Notes: generated from the letters alone by a model not told the origin. A stretch of 64,000 nt of DNA from Cognataquiflexum gelatinilyticum (GCF_024813435.1 NZ_JANAEZ010000007.1:210291-274290); one strand, 5' to 3'. Shown: positions 1-9,446, numbered from the stretch's first letter. Made by a program: numbers and translations.

Positions 1-340
1 TGGTCCCGTCAAAGTATTTTTTGCGGTTCTTTTCTTTGCCCCAATGGATCATCATTAAAAATGACCTGAAGTATTTGACTCCCAAATAACGATAGGCTTT
101 TGTGATCGCTTTTGGATTTTTGACCACATAGTAGGAATCAGGCATCAACCTGCTGCTTGGATAGACAAAGCCTGTAAATGCGAAGATTCCTGTAACGAAG
201 AGGTTGAGCAATATGGCCAAAATAAAGCTTAACAAAAATGAAAACTCTTCTTGGGACACGGAACTGAATACCATAAAAAGCTTATAGGTATTATAAGCCA
301 AGAAGATGGACATCAATGGGAAAAATATCTTTTTTGCCAT
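1..340 (-). CDS. Membrane protein, C-terminus beyond window
   Basis: The reading frame runs leftward from an ATG at 338-340 and is still open at base 1, so about 113 residues are visible and the C-terminus is missing. It begins MAKKIFFPLMSIF. Two hydrophobic helices (about residues 5-23 and 28-52) are followed by a basic, tyrosine-rich tail (YPSSRLMPDSYY, then KEKNRKKYF) that should be cytoplasmic. I do not recognise a family. It lies 64 bp downstream of the esterase gene on the same strand and could be co-transcribed with it. That it is a real gene rests on the uninterrupted frame and membrane-protein composition. Confidence 0.6.
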   Translation of the reverse strand, partial: MAKKIFFPLMSIFLAYNTYKLFMVFSSVSQEEFSFLLSFILAILLNLFVTGIFAFTGFVYPSSRLMPDSYYVVKNPKAITKAYRYLGVKYFRSFLMMIHWGKEKNRKKYFDGT

Positions 341-404
341 AGCTATTTATTCATGATTAAACCAAAAATGGAAGAAAGTAAATTCGCCAAACCATGCTCC
401 CTTT

Positions 405-1271
405 TCATTTGCTTTTGGTGTACAAGAGTTCAATCCCATCATAGATGCCCTGAGGCAAAACAGAATTATGGGTTGCGTTTTCGTATTGTTTGTAGGTCAT
501 TACTAATTTTTCGTTGTCTTTGGATTTCAACTCTTCTGTAAGTTTTCCCAAAGGAATCTTCAACATATTGATTTCTCCTGTGCCCATTGCGATGAACATC
601 TTCGCTTCTTTTTGACTCAGAAGGGAGGCTTTGTCCTGAAATATTTCCGAATCATTCCACCATATAGCTGGAGCAAGCAGGATGTAATTGGCAAATAAAT
701 CATTGTAATTCACAAAAGAGTAAAAAGCCAATAAGCCTCCGAACGAATGGCCCAAAATACCCCTAGTCTTAGCATTGACTTTGTATTCTTTTTCTATTGT
801 CGGGATAATTTGGTTTTTCAGAAAATGCATAAAATGCTCGGCACCACCTGTGTTGGTTTCATCTAAGAACATACCGCCAAACTCAATTTTTAATTTCAAC
901 CAGCTTAAGTCATAAACGGTAGGCGTGTAATCCATATTCCGCTGTTTGTGCCAGTCTTTTTCATTTCCTACTGATAATATTCCCACCAAAATCACCTCCT
1001 CCATTTCGCTCGACATGGCTTTAAGGCGATAGCATCCTCTGACCATATCCTGTAGCCAATAAGCATCAAGGTAATAGAGGATTTTGTATTCTTTCTCAGG
1101 TTGGTAAGCTGACGGAAGTGTTATTGCGAGTTCGTAGGGTGCGCCTTTGTCGTTTTTTAGTTGTTTGATAATTGTTTGGGGAGGGCTGTTTTCGGGAGAA
1201 ATGCTTTGGGACTTAGATTGAGATACAATCATAATCAAAGCCATCGAGAGGAATAAAAGTTTTTTGTACAT
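405..1271 (-). CDS. Secreted alpha/beta-hydrolase, esterase D (Fes/IroE-like) family
   Basis: 288 residues with an N-terminal signal peptide (MYKKLLFLSMALIMIVS, cut near SKSQS), so the enzyme is periplasmic or secreted. The core looks like the PF00756 putative esterase family: an early strand with KILYYLDAYW, then the nucleophile elbow GHSFGG around residue 165-175 with Ser as catalytic residue. A C-terminal THNSVLP probably supplies the catalytic His. Family members hydrolyse esters such as S-formylglutathione, siderophore trilactones or acyl-sugars; the sequence alone does not give the substrate. No siderophore genes are nearby, so siderophore hydrolysis is not favoured. It may form a short operon with the membrane protein downstream. 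Confidence 0.8.
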   Translation of the reverse strand: MYKKLLFLSMALIMIVSQSKSQSISPENSPPQTIIKQLKNDKGAPYELAITLPSAYQPEKEYKILYYLDAYWLQDMVRGCYRLKAMSSEMEEVILVGILSVGNEKDWHKQRNMDYTPTVYDLSWLKLKIEFGGMFLDETNTGGAEHFMHFLKNQIIPTIEKEYKVNAKTRGILGHSFGGLLAFYSFVNYNDLFANYILLAPAIWWNDSEIFQDKASLLSQKEAKMFIAMGTGEINMLKIPLGKLTEELKSKDNEKLVMTYKQYENATHNSVLPQGIYDGIELLYTKSK

Positions 1272-1642
1272 GAGCTGGAATAATTTTGTGGTTTTAATAG
1301 TAGGCTTTCCGAATGCCCTAACAGAATTCGAAAAAGAGTAATTCTATCAATGTTGTCTCTTCTTTGAAAACAAAGCTTTAACCGGATATGAAAAAGATTG
1401 ATAGACAAATTGATTACCCAAACTAACCCATTTTTTTGGGAAGTGCAATCATTCTGTTGGCAAGTTAGAAGCGCTGAGTGATTGCATGGAATATTGCTTT
1501 GCGGTAGATGACCAAGGTCCGATCTACAGCAAAGGCTTATTTTTGATTCATCTCACCCCCGAAGGAACATATTCAACCATTCTTCAAACATCCCTTGAAT
1601 AAGCAGGATGACATGCTTAAATTTTATAATAAATACCCAAAA
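1272..1642. other. Gene-poor divergent intergenic region with possible 38-codon fragment
   Basis: This spacer separates the minus-strand esterase from the plus-strand CE15-like gene and should hold both promoters; I could not pick a convincing TAnnTTTG box. On the plus strand an open frame from ATG 1486-1488 to TAA 1600-1602 encodes 38 residues (MEYCFAVDDQGPIYSKG at its start), and the frame stays open upstream to about 1414. Its composition is protein-like, but it has no family signature. It may be a gene remnant or chance. Confidence 0.35.
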
Positions 1643-2980
1643 ATGAGACATTCCCTTCCGCTTCTTTTTCTGTTTTTGATCCTGATTTCACTTCCTTCTT
1701 TTTCGCAGATGTCACAACAGGCAAGGGACAGCATTGCCAAACTGAGTCGGGAGGACCATCAGTTGATGATGGACATGCTTGGCATCAAGTCCCTCCGTCC
1801 CGGACCATCCGGCAATCCGGAAGCGCCAAATGCCGCAAATGCTGACGAATCTAAAGCGACAGCCTACACCTCGCTTCCCGATCCTTTGGTCTTCGATAAT
1901 GGTTCCAAAGTCAATACTCCGGAACAGTGGGAATCACGTAGGCTTGAAATCAAAGAAGCTTTTGACAGAGAAATCTACGGTCGGATTCCCGAAAATGTGC
2001 CTGCGGTGACATGGAAAGTAAAATCTGAAAAGGACAGCCTCATCGGCAACACACCAGTCAAAGTCCGTGAGTTGCTCGGCATTGTGGACAATTCATCATA
2101 TCCTTCGATAGAGGTCACCTTGGAAATGACCATTACCACACCTGCCAATGGGAATGGGAAGGTTCCTATGGTTTTGGAATTCGGTTGGAATTTTCCTGCC
2201 AATTTCCGTCGACCTCCTCAGGACGGTAAGCCTTGGCAAGAACAGATTCTGGATAATGGTTGGGGATATGCCATTCTCATACCGACTAGCTATCAGGCTG
2301 ACCACGGTGCCGGACTGAGAGGCGGCATCATCGGCTTGGTCAACAAAGGCGAACCTAGAAAAGCAGATGATTGGGGTGCACTTCGGGCTTGGGCTTGGGG
2401 AGCAAGTCGGGCCATGGATTATTTTGAAACTGACAAAAAAGTAGATGAAAAGCGTGTCGTAATCGAAGGCTTGTCCCGGTATGGCAAAGCAGCAATAGTA
2501 GCCATGGCTTATGATGAGCGTTTTGCAATCGGCTTTATCGGTTCCTCAGGTGCGGGTGGTGCTAAAATTCTTCGCCGCGTTTTTGGAGAACAGGTAGAAA
2601 ACCTTGCTTCCTCTGCGGAATACCATTGGTTTGCACCCAATTTTATCAAATATGCAGGACCGCTAAGTCCAAATGACCTTCCCGTCGATGCCCACCAACT
2701 CATTGCGCTCTGTGCGCCGAGGCCGGTATTCATCAGTGTGGGTTCGCCGGAAGTCGAAGGACAATGGATCGATGCAAAGGGAATGTTTTTGGCCGGAGTG
2801 TATGCCGGACCGGTGTATCGGCTTTTGGGAAAAAATGATCTGGGAACGGATGTTTTTCCTCCACAGGAAACAGGTCTTCTAGAAGGAGAAATCGCCTTCA
2901 GACAACACAGCGGCGGCCATACGGTCGTCCCGAATTGGCCGACATTTATTCAATACGCACAGCGGTACTTTTCCAAATAG
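1643..2980 (+). CDS. CE15-like glucuronoyl esterase / acetylxylan esterase-related hydrolase
   Basis: Secreted alpha/beta-hydrolase. I prefer the ATG at 1643 to the in-frame ATG at 1595 because it directly starts a signal peptide (MRHSLPLLFLFLILISLPSFSQ); the protein is then about 445 residues. The nucleophile motif GLSRYGKAA, with Ser near residue 278, matches the CE15 GCSRxGK signature. The downstream segments DAHQLIALCAPRP and SGGHTVVP carry the expected conserved region and catalytic His. CE15 enzymes cut ester bonds between lignin alcohols and 4-O-methyl-glucuronic acid in xylan; bacterial homologues have broader ester activity. There are no glycan-utilisation genes next to it, so it is a stand-alone gene. 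A terminator follows at 3015-3050. Confidence 0.78.
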   Translation: MRHSLPLLFLFLILISLPSFSQMSQQARDSIAKLSREDHQLMMDMLGIKSLRPGPSGNPEAPNAANADESKATAYTSLPDPLVFDNGSKVNTPEQWESRRLEIKEAFDREIYGRIPENVPAVTWKVKSEKDSLIGNTPVKVRELLGIVDNSSYPSIEVTLEMTITTPANGNGKVPMVLEFGWNFPANFRRPPQDGKPWQEQILDNGWGYAILIPTSYQADHGAGLRGGIIGLVNKGEPRKADDWGALRAWAWGASRAMDYFETDKKVDEKRVVIEGLSRYGKAAIVAMAYDERFAIGFIGSSGAGGAKILRRVFGEQVENLASSAEYHWFAPNFIKYAGPLSPNDLPVDAHQLIALCAPRPVFISVGSPEVEGQWIDAKGMFLAGVYAGPVYRLLGKNDLGTDVFPPQETGLLEGEIAFRQHSGGHTVVPNWPTFIQYAQRYFSK

Positions 2981-3014
2981 AACTTGGTTTCAGAAAATTT
3001 TTCTAAAAAAAACA

Positions 3015-3050
3015 AATCCCCGAGAAGAGCTACTTCCCGAGGATTTTCCA
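3015..3050 (+). terminator. Intrinsic terminator after CE15-like gene
   Basis: An imperfect hairpin AATCC-CG-GAAG / CTTC-CG-GGATT with loop AGCTA, flanked by an A-run upstream and TTTT downstream, lies 35 bp after the stop codon. Confidence 0.6.
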
Positions 3051-3124
3051 ATTTAAAAGGACCTTGATATTCCCTTTGTTTCCAGTTGGTTCAAAAACAA
3101 ATCTTAACGTCAATTGGGGGATAA

Positions 3125-3148
3125 ATATCTATCAATATCCAATATCAG
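3125..3148. repeat. Degenerate 'atatcaatatcc' spacer repeat, copy 1
   Basis: Low-complexity run of atatc units, TATCTATCAATATCCAATAT and a few more bases, just downstream of pckG. Similar text recurs at 6494-6527 and 59263-59297, always between genes. Function is unknown. Confidence 0.5.
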
Positions 3149-3176
3149 TTTTTAAGCATTATGCATTTTCAATGGC

Positions 3177-5009
3177 TTAATGATCTCCTCTCTCGGATGC
3201 AAGATCCACCTTATCCGGTGATCTCCAAAGCGCAGATAGCAACAATTCTCTCATGAAGAAAAACTCTTTCGGGACTTTGTCATAGGCTTTTTCGAACAGC
3301 TCACTGTGGCCAAGCAATTCAGTCTTCCAAGGCTCCGGCTCGATCATCATGATCTTGTCAAATTCCTCTTTGCTGAAATCATGCATGCCTTCCCAGTCCA
3401 TGTCTTTGTACCTAGGTCTCCAGCCAATCGGACATTCGACAGCAGAAATCCTTCCTTTGCAACGGCCGATGATCCACTTGAGTACACGCATGTTGTCACC
3501 GAATCCCGGCCAGATGAAGTTGCCTTCCTCGTCTTTTCTAAACCAATTGACACCAAAGATCCTTGGGGCGTTTTGCAGGTCTCTGCCAAACTGTAGCCAA
3601 TGGTTGAAATAGTCTCCCATGTGGTAGCCCATAAATGGCAGCATCGCAAATGGATCCCTTCGGACTTTTCCTACTTCACCAAAAGCTGCCGCGGTAGTCT
3701 CCGATCCCATTGTCGCGGCCATATAGACACCAAAATTCCAGTTGAAAGCCTGGTAGACCAATGGCACCGTGGTGCTCCTTCTTCCCCCAAAAACGAATGC
3801 AGTGATCGGCACTCCCTCGGCATTGTTCCACTCCGGATCTATTGCAGGGTTTTGATTTGCCGGAGCTGTAAAACGGGAGTTGGGATGAGCTGCGGGTTTT
3901 CCGCTTGCAATGTCATAAGGTTTGCCATGCCAGTCAGTAAGACCTTCAGGCACTTCTTTAGTCATGCCTTCCCACCATACATCTCCATCATGGGTCACAG
4001 CTACGTTGGTAAAAATCGTATTTGCCCGGATGCTTTCCATGGCATTGGGGTTGGTCTTGTAGTTGGTGCCGGGAGCCACGCCAAAGTACCCTGCTTCGGG
4101 GTTGATGGCGTGTAATCTTCCGTTTTCTCCTTTGTGAATCCATGCAATGTCATCGCCGATGGTGGTGATGCGCCATCCTTCCATTTCTTTGGGAGGGATC
4201 ATCATGGCAAAGTTGGTCTTACCGCAGGCGCTTGGAAATGCTGCTGCGATATAGCTTTTTTCCTTTTGGGGACTTTCCACACCTAGGATCAGCATGTGCT
4301 CAGCGAGCCATCCTTCTTCCCTTCCCATGGTGGAAGCAATTCTAAGTGCAAAACATTTCTTTCCCAAAAGGGCATTTCCGCCATAGCCGCTGCCGTAGGA
4401 AATGATCAGTCTTTCTTCAGGGAAATGAGAAATGTACTTGACAGTAGGGTTACATGGCCACTTGACGTCTTTTTGTCCCGGCTCCAAAGGAGCACCAAGG
4501 GTATGGATACATTTGACAAAATGCTCATCAATGTATTTCAGGATAGGTGCTCCCATTCTGGTCATGATTCTCATGTTGACGACCACGTACTCGCTGTCTG
4601 TAATCTGAACACCGTATCTGGAAAGGTGTGAACCCACCGGACCCATACAAAAAGGAATGACATACATCGTCCTGCCTTTCATGCTTCCGGCAGTAAGCCC
4701 GTTCAAAATTTCCTTCATTTCAGTCGGATTCATCCAATTGTTGGTCGGTCCGGCATCTTCTTTTCTTCTGCTACAGATAAAAGTTTTGTCTTCGACCCTA
4801 GCTACATCGCTTGGGTCCGAAAAACATGCAAAACTATTCGGTCTCTTCTCCGGATTGAGTTTGATGAAGGTTCCTTTATCCACCATTTTTTGACAAAGTA
4901 TATCATACTCTTGTTCGGAACCATCACACCAATGGACATGATCCGGACCAAAGTGGCCCGTCATTGAATCCACCCAGTCCTTTAATTCAGTTTTGATTTG
5001 TGTCAGCAT
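3177..5009 (-). CDS. pckG: Phosphoenolpyruvate carboxykinase (GTP)
   Basis: 610 residues, the usual size of the GTP-dependent PEPCK family. It catalyses oxaloacetate + GTP to PEP + GDP + CO2, the first committed step of gluconeogenesis, in the cytoplasm. The P-loop with the reactive Cys typical of this family is visible as FPSACGKTNFAMM (roughly residues 257-270). The metal- and substrate-binding segments IGDDIAWIHKGENG and GRRSTTVPLVYQ, and the guanine-binding region near NWFRKDEEGNFIWPGFG, are present. The frame is full length with no defects. It stands alone between convergent and divergent neighbours with a long upstream region (5010-5362), which suggests its own regulation. Confidence 0.97.
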   Translation of the reverse strand: MLTQIKTELKDWVDSMTGHFGPDHVHWCDGSEQEYDILCQKMVDKGTFIKLNPEKRPNSFACFSDPSDVARVEDKTFICSRRKEDAGPTNNWMNPTEMKEILNGLTAGSMKGRTMYVIPFCMGPVGSHLSRYGVQITDSEYVVVNMRIMTRMGAPILKYIDEHFVKCIHTLGAPLEPGQKDVKWPCNPTVKYISHFPEERLIISYGSGYGGNALLGKKCFALRIASTMGREEGWLAEHMLILGVESPQKEKSYIAAAFPSACGKTNFAMMIPPKEMEGWRITTIGDDIAWIHKGENGRLHAINPEAGYFGVAPGTNYKTNPNAMESIRANTIFTNVAVTHDGDVWWEGMTKEVPEGLTDWHGKPYDIASGKPAAHPNSRFTAPANQNPAIDPEWNNAEGVPITAFVFGGRRSTTVPLVYQAFNWNFGVYMAATMGSETTAAAFGEVGKVRRDPFAMLPFMGYHMGDYFNHWLQFGRDLQNAPRIFGVNWFRKDEEGNFIWPGFGDNMRVLKWIIGRCKGRISAVECPIGWRPRYKDMDWEGMHDFSKEEFDKIMMIEPEPWKTELLGHSELFEKAYDKVPKEFFFMRELLLSALWRSPDKVDLASERGDH

Positions 5010-5362
5010 AGTTTCTTGATTTTAGCAGATTGTTTTTTTAAAGTTAAAATTTGGGTTTAGAAGTTAATCGTAGTTTTTTTTGTTGTAAAAATACAGGCAC
5101 TCAATCCAAAAAGCCTATTTCTTTCTTTATTTAGAATTTTATATTTATTGATTAAATTTTACCTGATTTCCACAACCCTAAATTATTCATTTCTGAGCGA
5201 AAAATAGCCTAAAGTCAGGTGATTAAAATTTTACTAAATCATGATAGATGTCATTTTCAGGTAATTATGAAATCTGTCATCTGACGTTACTCACTTGATG
5301 TTGAACCTGTTTTGTCTGTAATTTAATTTCTTCTCAAAAAATAGCTTCAAACCAAAAATACT
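5010..5362. promoter_or_regulatory. Divergent intergenic region upstream of pckG
   Basis: About 350 bp without a gene, AT-rich. It must carry the pckG promoter (minus strand) and that of the membrane protein at 5363 (plus strand). Near 5239-5280 two similar segments occur in direct orientation, CATGATAGATGTCAT and TATGAAATCTGTCAT, which could be a tandem regulator site. I cannot assign a regulator. No RNA gene or small ORF was seen. Confidence 0.35.
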
Positions 5363-6427
5363 ATGGGTAAATTTTCTTTTGTTCTGACTTTGGTATTCTA
5401 CCTATGCCTGTTGTATTTGAATTATCCAAAGCCGAATATGGGAGGTGACAATGCCATGGGATATGGATTGGGTTTGTCGTTTTTCGGTTTAGGGATTTCC
5501 TTAGGGAGCATTGGATTGTTTTTCTACTTGTCCAGACTTGGGGTCTTTGGTATGCTGACTCCGGATCCATTTTGGAGAAATTTTTTGGCAGTAATACTTT
5601 GCATCGCATTTGTAATTACCGTGTTTTTTTCAGCCGCACTAAAATGGGACAATATCACCGAGGCAGTGAGTTTTTCCCCTTGGCTGGCCAATATGAATTC
5701 CCTGATTTGGTTTCCTTTGTTGATTTTCATTCCATCGTTTCTGGTGCTTTTTTTGGGAAAAGAGCCAAGTTTTGCACCGGTAAGGATCTTTTTCTACATA
5801 GGATTTTTGTTTAGTCTTGTCTTTACGGTTGGTCTGTTGGTTGATTGGCTTGTCTACCAAAGTAAGCAGCAAAAAGAAATAATTTCGCAAATCCAGACAC
5901 AGGACAAAGAACAATATGAAACTTACATGAGGGAAATTGAAGGTTTGGATTCTACCCAAAGTATCCTTGGGATTTTGCCGCTCACCGGAAGGTACCACGA
6001 TGCGGAGGTCAGGGAGGCGGCAGTTGAAAAAATCAAATCAAGGCCTGATTGGGAAAGTGAATTGATCGGGATTCTGGTGTCTGAGTACAATTACCATTAT
6101 GCCTATGATTTTTTTGATGGCAACATGGTGGACCATCCGGCTTTGTTTACCGAGCCGGTCCGCCTCAGCATCCTACAGATGGCCGCTGATATCCGTTCGA
6201 CTATACGCGATTCCAATAACCTTCAAGAATGGTCATTTGATCATTTTGGGATTGAAAGGTTGCTTCGTGTGCTTGACGGGCAACTTTCAGGACTGGGTAT
6301 GGATTTTTATCCTGCGATCCTCGAAGTCCGAAAAGCTTTGGACACCGCACCTCCGGACCGATTTAAAGGAGTCAAGTATTCAGTTACGTCAGTTTTGGAT
6401 AACTGGATAAAGAAGAATGCGAGATGA
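5363..6427 (+). CDS. Membrane protein of unknown function with large soluble C-terminal domain
   Basis: 354 residues. Four hydrophobic helices lie in the first half (about residues 5-20, 32-57, 70-90 and 110-130) and a fifth near 140-165. A charged, probably cytoplasmic domain follows from about residue 170, starting with a Gln/Lys/Glu-rich helix (SKQQKEIISQIQTQDKEQ) and then helical stretches such as YHDAEVREAAVEKIKS. I recognise no family or catalytic motif; the tail could be an alpha-helical repeat. It is monocistronic, with no co-directional neighbour within 3 kb. Confidence 0.7.
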   Translation: MGKFSFVLTLVFYLCLLYLNYPKPNMGGDNAMGYGLGLSFFGLGISLGSIGLFFYLSRLGVFGMLTPDPFWRNFLAVILCIAFVITVFFSAALKWDNITEAVSFSPWLANMNSLIWFPLLIFIPSFLVLFLGKEPSFAPVRIFFYIGFLFSLVFTVGLLVDWLVYQSKQQKEIISQIQTQDKEQYETYMREIEGLDSTQSILGILPLTGRYHDAEVREAAVEKIKSRPDWESELIGILVSEYNYHYAYDFFDGNMVDHPALFTEPVRLSILQMAADIRSTIRDSNNLQEWSFDHFGIERLLRVLDGQLSGLGMDFYPAILEVRKALDTAPPDRFKGVKYSVTSVLDNWIKKNAR

Positions 6428-6493
6428 AGAACAATCAAAATAAACTAGGGAAACCATGGCGCTCAAAGCAAATGAAGGGGCTTGTGACCAAAA

Positions 6494-6527
6494 CAATATC
6501 AATCAATATCCAATATCAATTAATATC
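6494..6527. repeat. Degenerate 'atatcaatatcc' spacer repeat, copy 2
   Basis: Runs of CAATATC / TAATATC units between the membrane-protein gene and the convergent flavin oxidase gene. It resembles the copies at 3125-3148 and 59263-59297. Confidence 0.5.
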
Positions 6528-6585
6528 TGTTTACAATTGAAATGATGGATAAGACCAGATTAGCATACAAATATATGCTCCTAAG

Positions 6586-7752
6586 TTAATAATCCCGGAA
6601 ACCAAAAACCTCCAAATCAAACCTAGGCTTTTTCCCAAGGATTTTATCAGCAATGCCTTCTCCAAGTCCGGCGGAGTGTTTGAACCCATGACCGCTGCAG
6701 GCTGAAGCCACCAAAACCTCGGGGAAATCAGGCAATTCATCCACCACGAAATAGGAATCAGAGGTGACTGTATAAATGCAGACTTTGGATTGGACCACCT
6801 TTTTATCGATATAGTTAAATCGGTTGGCAATTTTATTTTGGATAAAATCCTCACATTCTGCTTCCGAAACATCCCTCAAAATCGTATCGGGATGGTTTCT
6901 TTCTACAAAGGATTCCGAGGCGACTTTGATCGTAGCGCCATCCAAAGAAGGAAAACCATAGATAAAGTCTTCAGGCCCCGAATCATATCCCCACATGAAT
7001 ATGGGGGTTTTTCCCAGTTCAAATGTTTTTCCTTTCTTGGGAATCCAATGCAGGATCTGTCTGCAGATTTTGAATTGAGTCTTGACAAAGGAAGGCAAGA
7101 AGTCCTTGACCCACGGACCTGCACTGATCACCGCCTGAGCTGCTTCAAAGGTTCCTTGGTTGGTTTGGATCTGCACACCTCCACTCGAAATAGGCGAGAT
7201 ACCCAATACTTTTGTGTGGGTTTTGATCACGGCGTCATTTTGTGCGGCAAGTTGGAGTTGGGTCGAAATCGCCAGCTCGGGCCGGAGAAATCCTGCACTC
7301 GGCTCGTAATAGACTTTGCCGCTTTCTTCTAAATTGAATTCAGAATATCGGTTTCCGAGTTCTTGGGCATCAAAAACCTCATAGGGTATGTTTCCCTCTT
7401 GTGCGAATTTCACTGTCCTTTCGAAAAACCCTTCCGAGCCATGCTTCGCCCAACTTTGGATTCCGGAGTCAAAAAGCAAACCGCCTGTTGTCGTCATGAT
7501 GGTAGACCCTGTTTGGGACTCAAGTTCTTTCCAGATTTCATGGGACCTCTTGACAATGGGCACAAAATCCATTCCTTCGCCGACCGCAAGTCTGGTAATC
7601 CTGGTTTCCCCGTGGGAAGAACCCATGGTATGTGGAGGGGAGAATTGGTCGATGCCAAGGATTCTTTTCCCCGATTTGCTCAGTTGCCAAAGGGTCGATG
7701 AGCCCAACGCACCTAGGCCTATCACTGCCACATCATATGTATTTCTTTCCAT
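6586..7752 (-). CDS. FAD-dependent amine oxidase, monomeric sarcosine / N-methyltryptophan oxidase family
   Basis: 388 residues, the normal length for monomeric sarcosine oxidase (SoxA) and N-methyltryptophan oxidase (SolA). The N-terminal dinucleotide fold is VIGLGALGSS (residues 10-19), followed by the family-typical GSSHGETRITR. The segment KVCIYTVTSDSYF near residue 320 matches the KxCxYT motif whose Cys carries the covalent FAD, and CSGHGFKHSAGLGE is the C-terminal flavin-binding loop. The enzyme should oxidise a secondary amino acid to the free amine, formaldehyde and H2O2; the exact substrate is not clear. It lies 17 bp downstream of the amidase gene and is probably co-transcribed with it. 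Confidence 0.88.
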   Translation of the reverse strand: MERNTYDVAVIGLGALGSSTLWQLSKSGKRILGIDQFSPPHTMGSSHGETRITRLAVGEGMDFVPIVKRSHEIWKELESQTGSTIMTTTGGLLFDSGIQSWAKHGSEGFFERTVKFAQEGNIPYEVFDAQELGNRYSEFNLEESGKVYYEPSAGFLRPELAISTQLQLAAQNDAVIKTHTKVLGISPISSGGVQIQTNQGTFEAAQAVISAGPWVKDFLPSFVKTQFKICRQILHWIPKKGKTFELGKTPIFMWGYDSGPEDFIYGFPSLDGATIKVASESFVERNHPDTILRDVSEAECEDFIQNKIANRFNYIDKKVVQSKVCIYTVTSDSYFVVDELPDFPEVLVASACSGHGFKHSAGLGEGIADKILGKKPRFDLEVFGFRDY

Positions 7753-7769
7753 GAGGATCGGATGGATTT

Positions 7770-9446
7770 CTATTTGTCAAAAAAGGGAGGTCTCTTTTTC
7801 TGCCATTCGGTATTTTCCTGATAAGCTTTACCTAGCATTACCAGCTTTTCTTCGTCAAAAAGGTTGGCCAAAAAAGTAATGGAAGTCGGGCTGCCATTTT
7901 CAGCAAAACCGTTTGGCATGCAGAGGGCAGGATGTCCGGTCAGGTTGGTGATCTGAAGTTGGTTTCCCGCAAAGGAAGGAGTCACAATCACATCATATTC
8001 CTGAAATAAAGCGTGCATCTCTTCGATCAAAATGCTTCTGTACCTGTTGGCTTGGATGTATTCTACTGCCGGGATAAACCTTGCTGCACGGAAGAGATTT
8101 GGCCAGGCATTGCGGTGTTGGGCGACCAGTTGGTCATCGAGATTCAATCTCGTCAAGTCATCAAAAGCCGCAGCACCTTCCACATAGAGTGAAATCAGCA
8201 TGCTGCTCGGATCGACAGAAGTTTTGAGTTCGACAGGATGGAGTTCCAGTCCCATCGCCCTCAGGTCTTCCAATACTTTTTGATCCTTGTCTATGTTTGC
8301 CCTTGTCCCTTCGAAGAAAGGGGCAAAATATCCGATTTTCATGTCTTTGATAGAATTTTTGGAGTTGTATTGAAATGCAGCGGCGATGGTGCTTTTGTCT
8401 TTGGGGTCAAATCCATTGATGACCGAAAGCACGATACCGTTGTCCAAAGCCGACCTGGAAATTGGGCCGATTTTGTCCATGCTCCAACTCAATGCCATCG
8501 CACCATGTTTGCTTACCCGGCCATATGTAGGTCTCAATCCGGTCACACCGTTTCTTGTGGACGGCGAGACAATGCTTCCGAGTGTTTCTGTTCCGATGGC
8601 AAAAGGCACCAATCCCGCACTCACAGCAGAGGCCGATCCAGCCGATGAACCGCTTGAACCTTGCTTCATGTTCCAAGGATTTTTGGTCACTCCTCCGTAC
8701 CACACATCTCCCATGGCCAAGGCACCCAAGGTAAATTTACCCACCAAGACTGCGCCTGCTTCATTGAGTTTTTCTACCACTGTCGCTGTTTCATCGATCG
8801 TCTGATCTTTATAAGGCATAGCACCCCATGTGGTTTTGGTACCTTTTACAGCCAACAAATCCTTGATGCCATAAGGAATGCCATGCAGCGGACCGCGGTA
8901 GGTTCCTTTTGCAAGCTCGGCATCCATGGCTTTGGCTTTTTGCATGGCCTCAGTTTCCATCAAGGTGATAAGGCACTGAAGTGTATCCGAATAAGTTTTG
9001 ATCCGGTCGAGGTAGATTCTTGTCAATCTTTCCGAGCTCAGCTTTTTGCTTTTGATCAAAGAAGAAAGTTCAGCGACGGAAAGGTAGGCGATGTCAGCTT
9101 CCCTTTTGGGTAAACTGACATTTACAGGTAATCCCCAATCACTTTCTTCCTGAATCTGATTTGGAACAAAACCATGGGGAAGAGGATTAAAACCAATGGC
9201 TGGAGCAACTGAATTTGTGATGGGCTGCTTGCGCATGGTTTCATAACTTGTCCTGTAATTGGTCAAATTGCGGTTCATGCTGTCCCTCTCGACGGGAGAA
9301 AATTCAAGTCCGATCAGGATTTCAGCGTTGGCAATGTTTTCGGGACTGATGTCCGCCATCATTTTGCCGCCGACAAATCCCGCAGACAAAAGGAGGATTC
9401 CCCCTACAATTAAACTTATGTGGTTCCTTTTTATAATTCTCTTCAT
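7770..9446 (-). CDS. Exported amidase, amidase-signature family
   Basis: 558 residues. It begins with a basic, then hydrophobic segment (KRIIKRNHISLIVGGILLLSAGFVGG), either a signal peptide or a membrane anchor, so the enzyme works outside the cytoplasm. The amidase-signature Ser-cisSer-Lys triad is visible: Lys in GIKDLLAVKG (about residue 195), the Ser-rich GSSGSSAGSASAVSAG, and nucleophile region ETLGSIVSPSTRNG. The family hydrolyses amides of many kinds; GatA is the best-known member, but the N-terminal signal and extra length exclude that role. It is the first gene of a likely two-gene unit with the flavin amine oxidase, so the pair may release and then oxidise an N-substituted amine (inference). 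Confidence 0.85.
   Translation of the reverse strand: MKRIIKRNHISLIVGGILLLSAGFVGGKMMADISPENIANAEILIGLEFSPVERDSMNRNLTNYRTSYETMRKQPITNSVAPAIGFNPLPHGFVPNQIQEESDWGLPVNVSLPKREADIAYLSVAELSSLIKSKKLSSERLTRIYLDRIKTYSDTLQCLITLMETEAMQKAKAMDAELAKGTYRGPLHGIPYGIKDLLAVKGTKTTWGAMPYKDQTIDETATVVEKLNEAGAVLVGKFTLGALAMGDVWYGGVTKNPWNMKQGSSGSSAGSASAVSAGLVPFAIGTETLGSIVSPSTRNGVTGLRPTYGRVSKHGAMALSWSMDKIGPISRSALDNGIVLSVINGFDPKDKSTIAAAFQYNSKNSIKDMKIGYFAPFFEGTRANIDKDQKVLEDLRAMGLELHPVELKTSVDPSSMLISLYVEGAAAFDDLTRLNLDDQLVAQHRNAWPNLFRAARFIPAVEYIQANRYRSILIEEMHALFQEYDVIVTPSFAGNQLQITNLTGHPALCMPNGFAENGSPTSITFLANLFDEEKLVMLGKAYQENTEWQKKRPPFFDK

Noticed and set aside
251..541. 96-codon plus-strand frame at the left edge
   Set aside because: It overlaps the 3' end of the esterase and the start of the partial membrane protein on the other strand and has no protein-like features.
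3600..4115. 171-codon plus-strand open frame inside pckG
   Set aside because: It lies opposite the clearly identified PEP carboxykinase and has the Ser/His/Cys-rich look of an antisense frame; no start or domain support.
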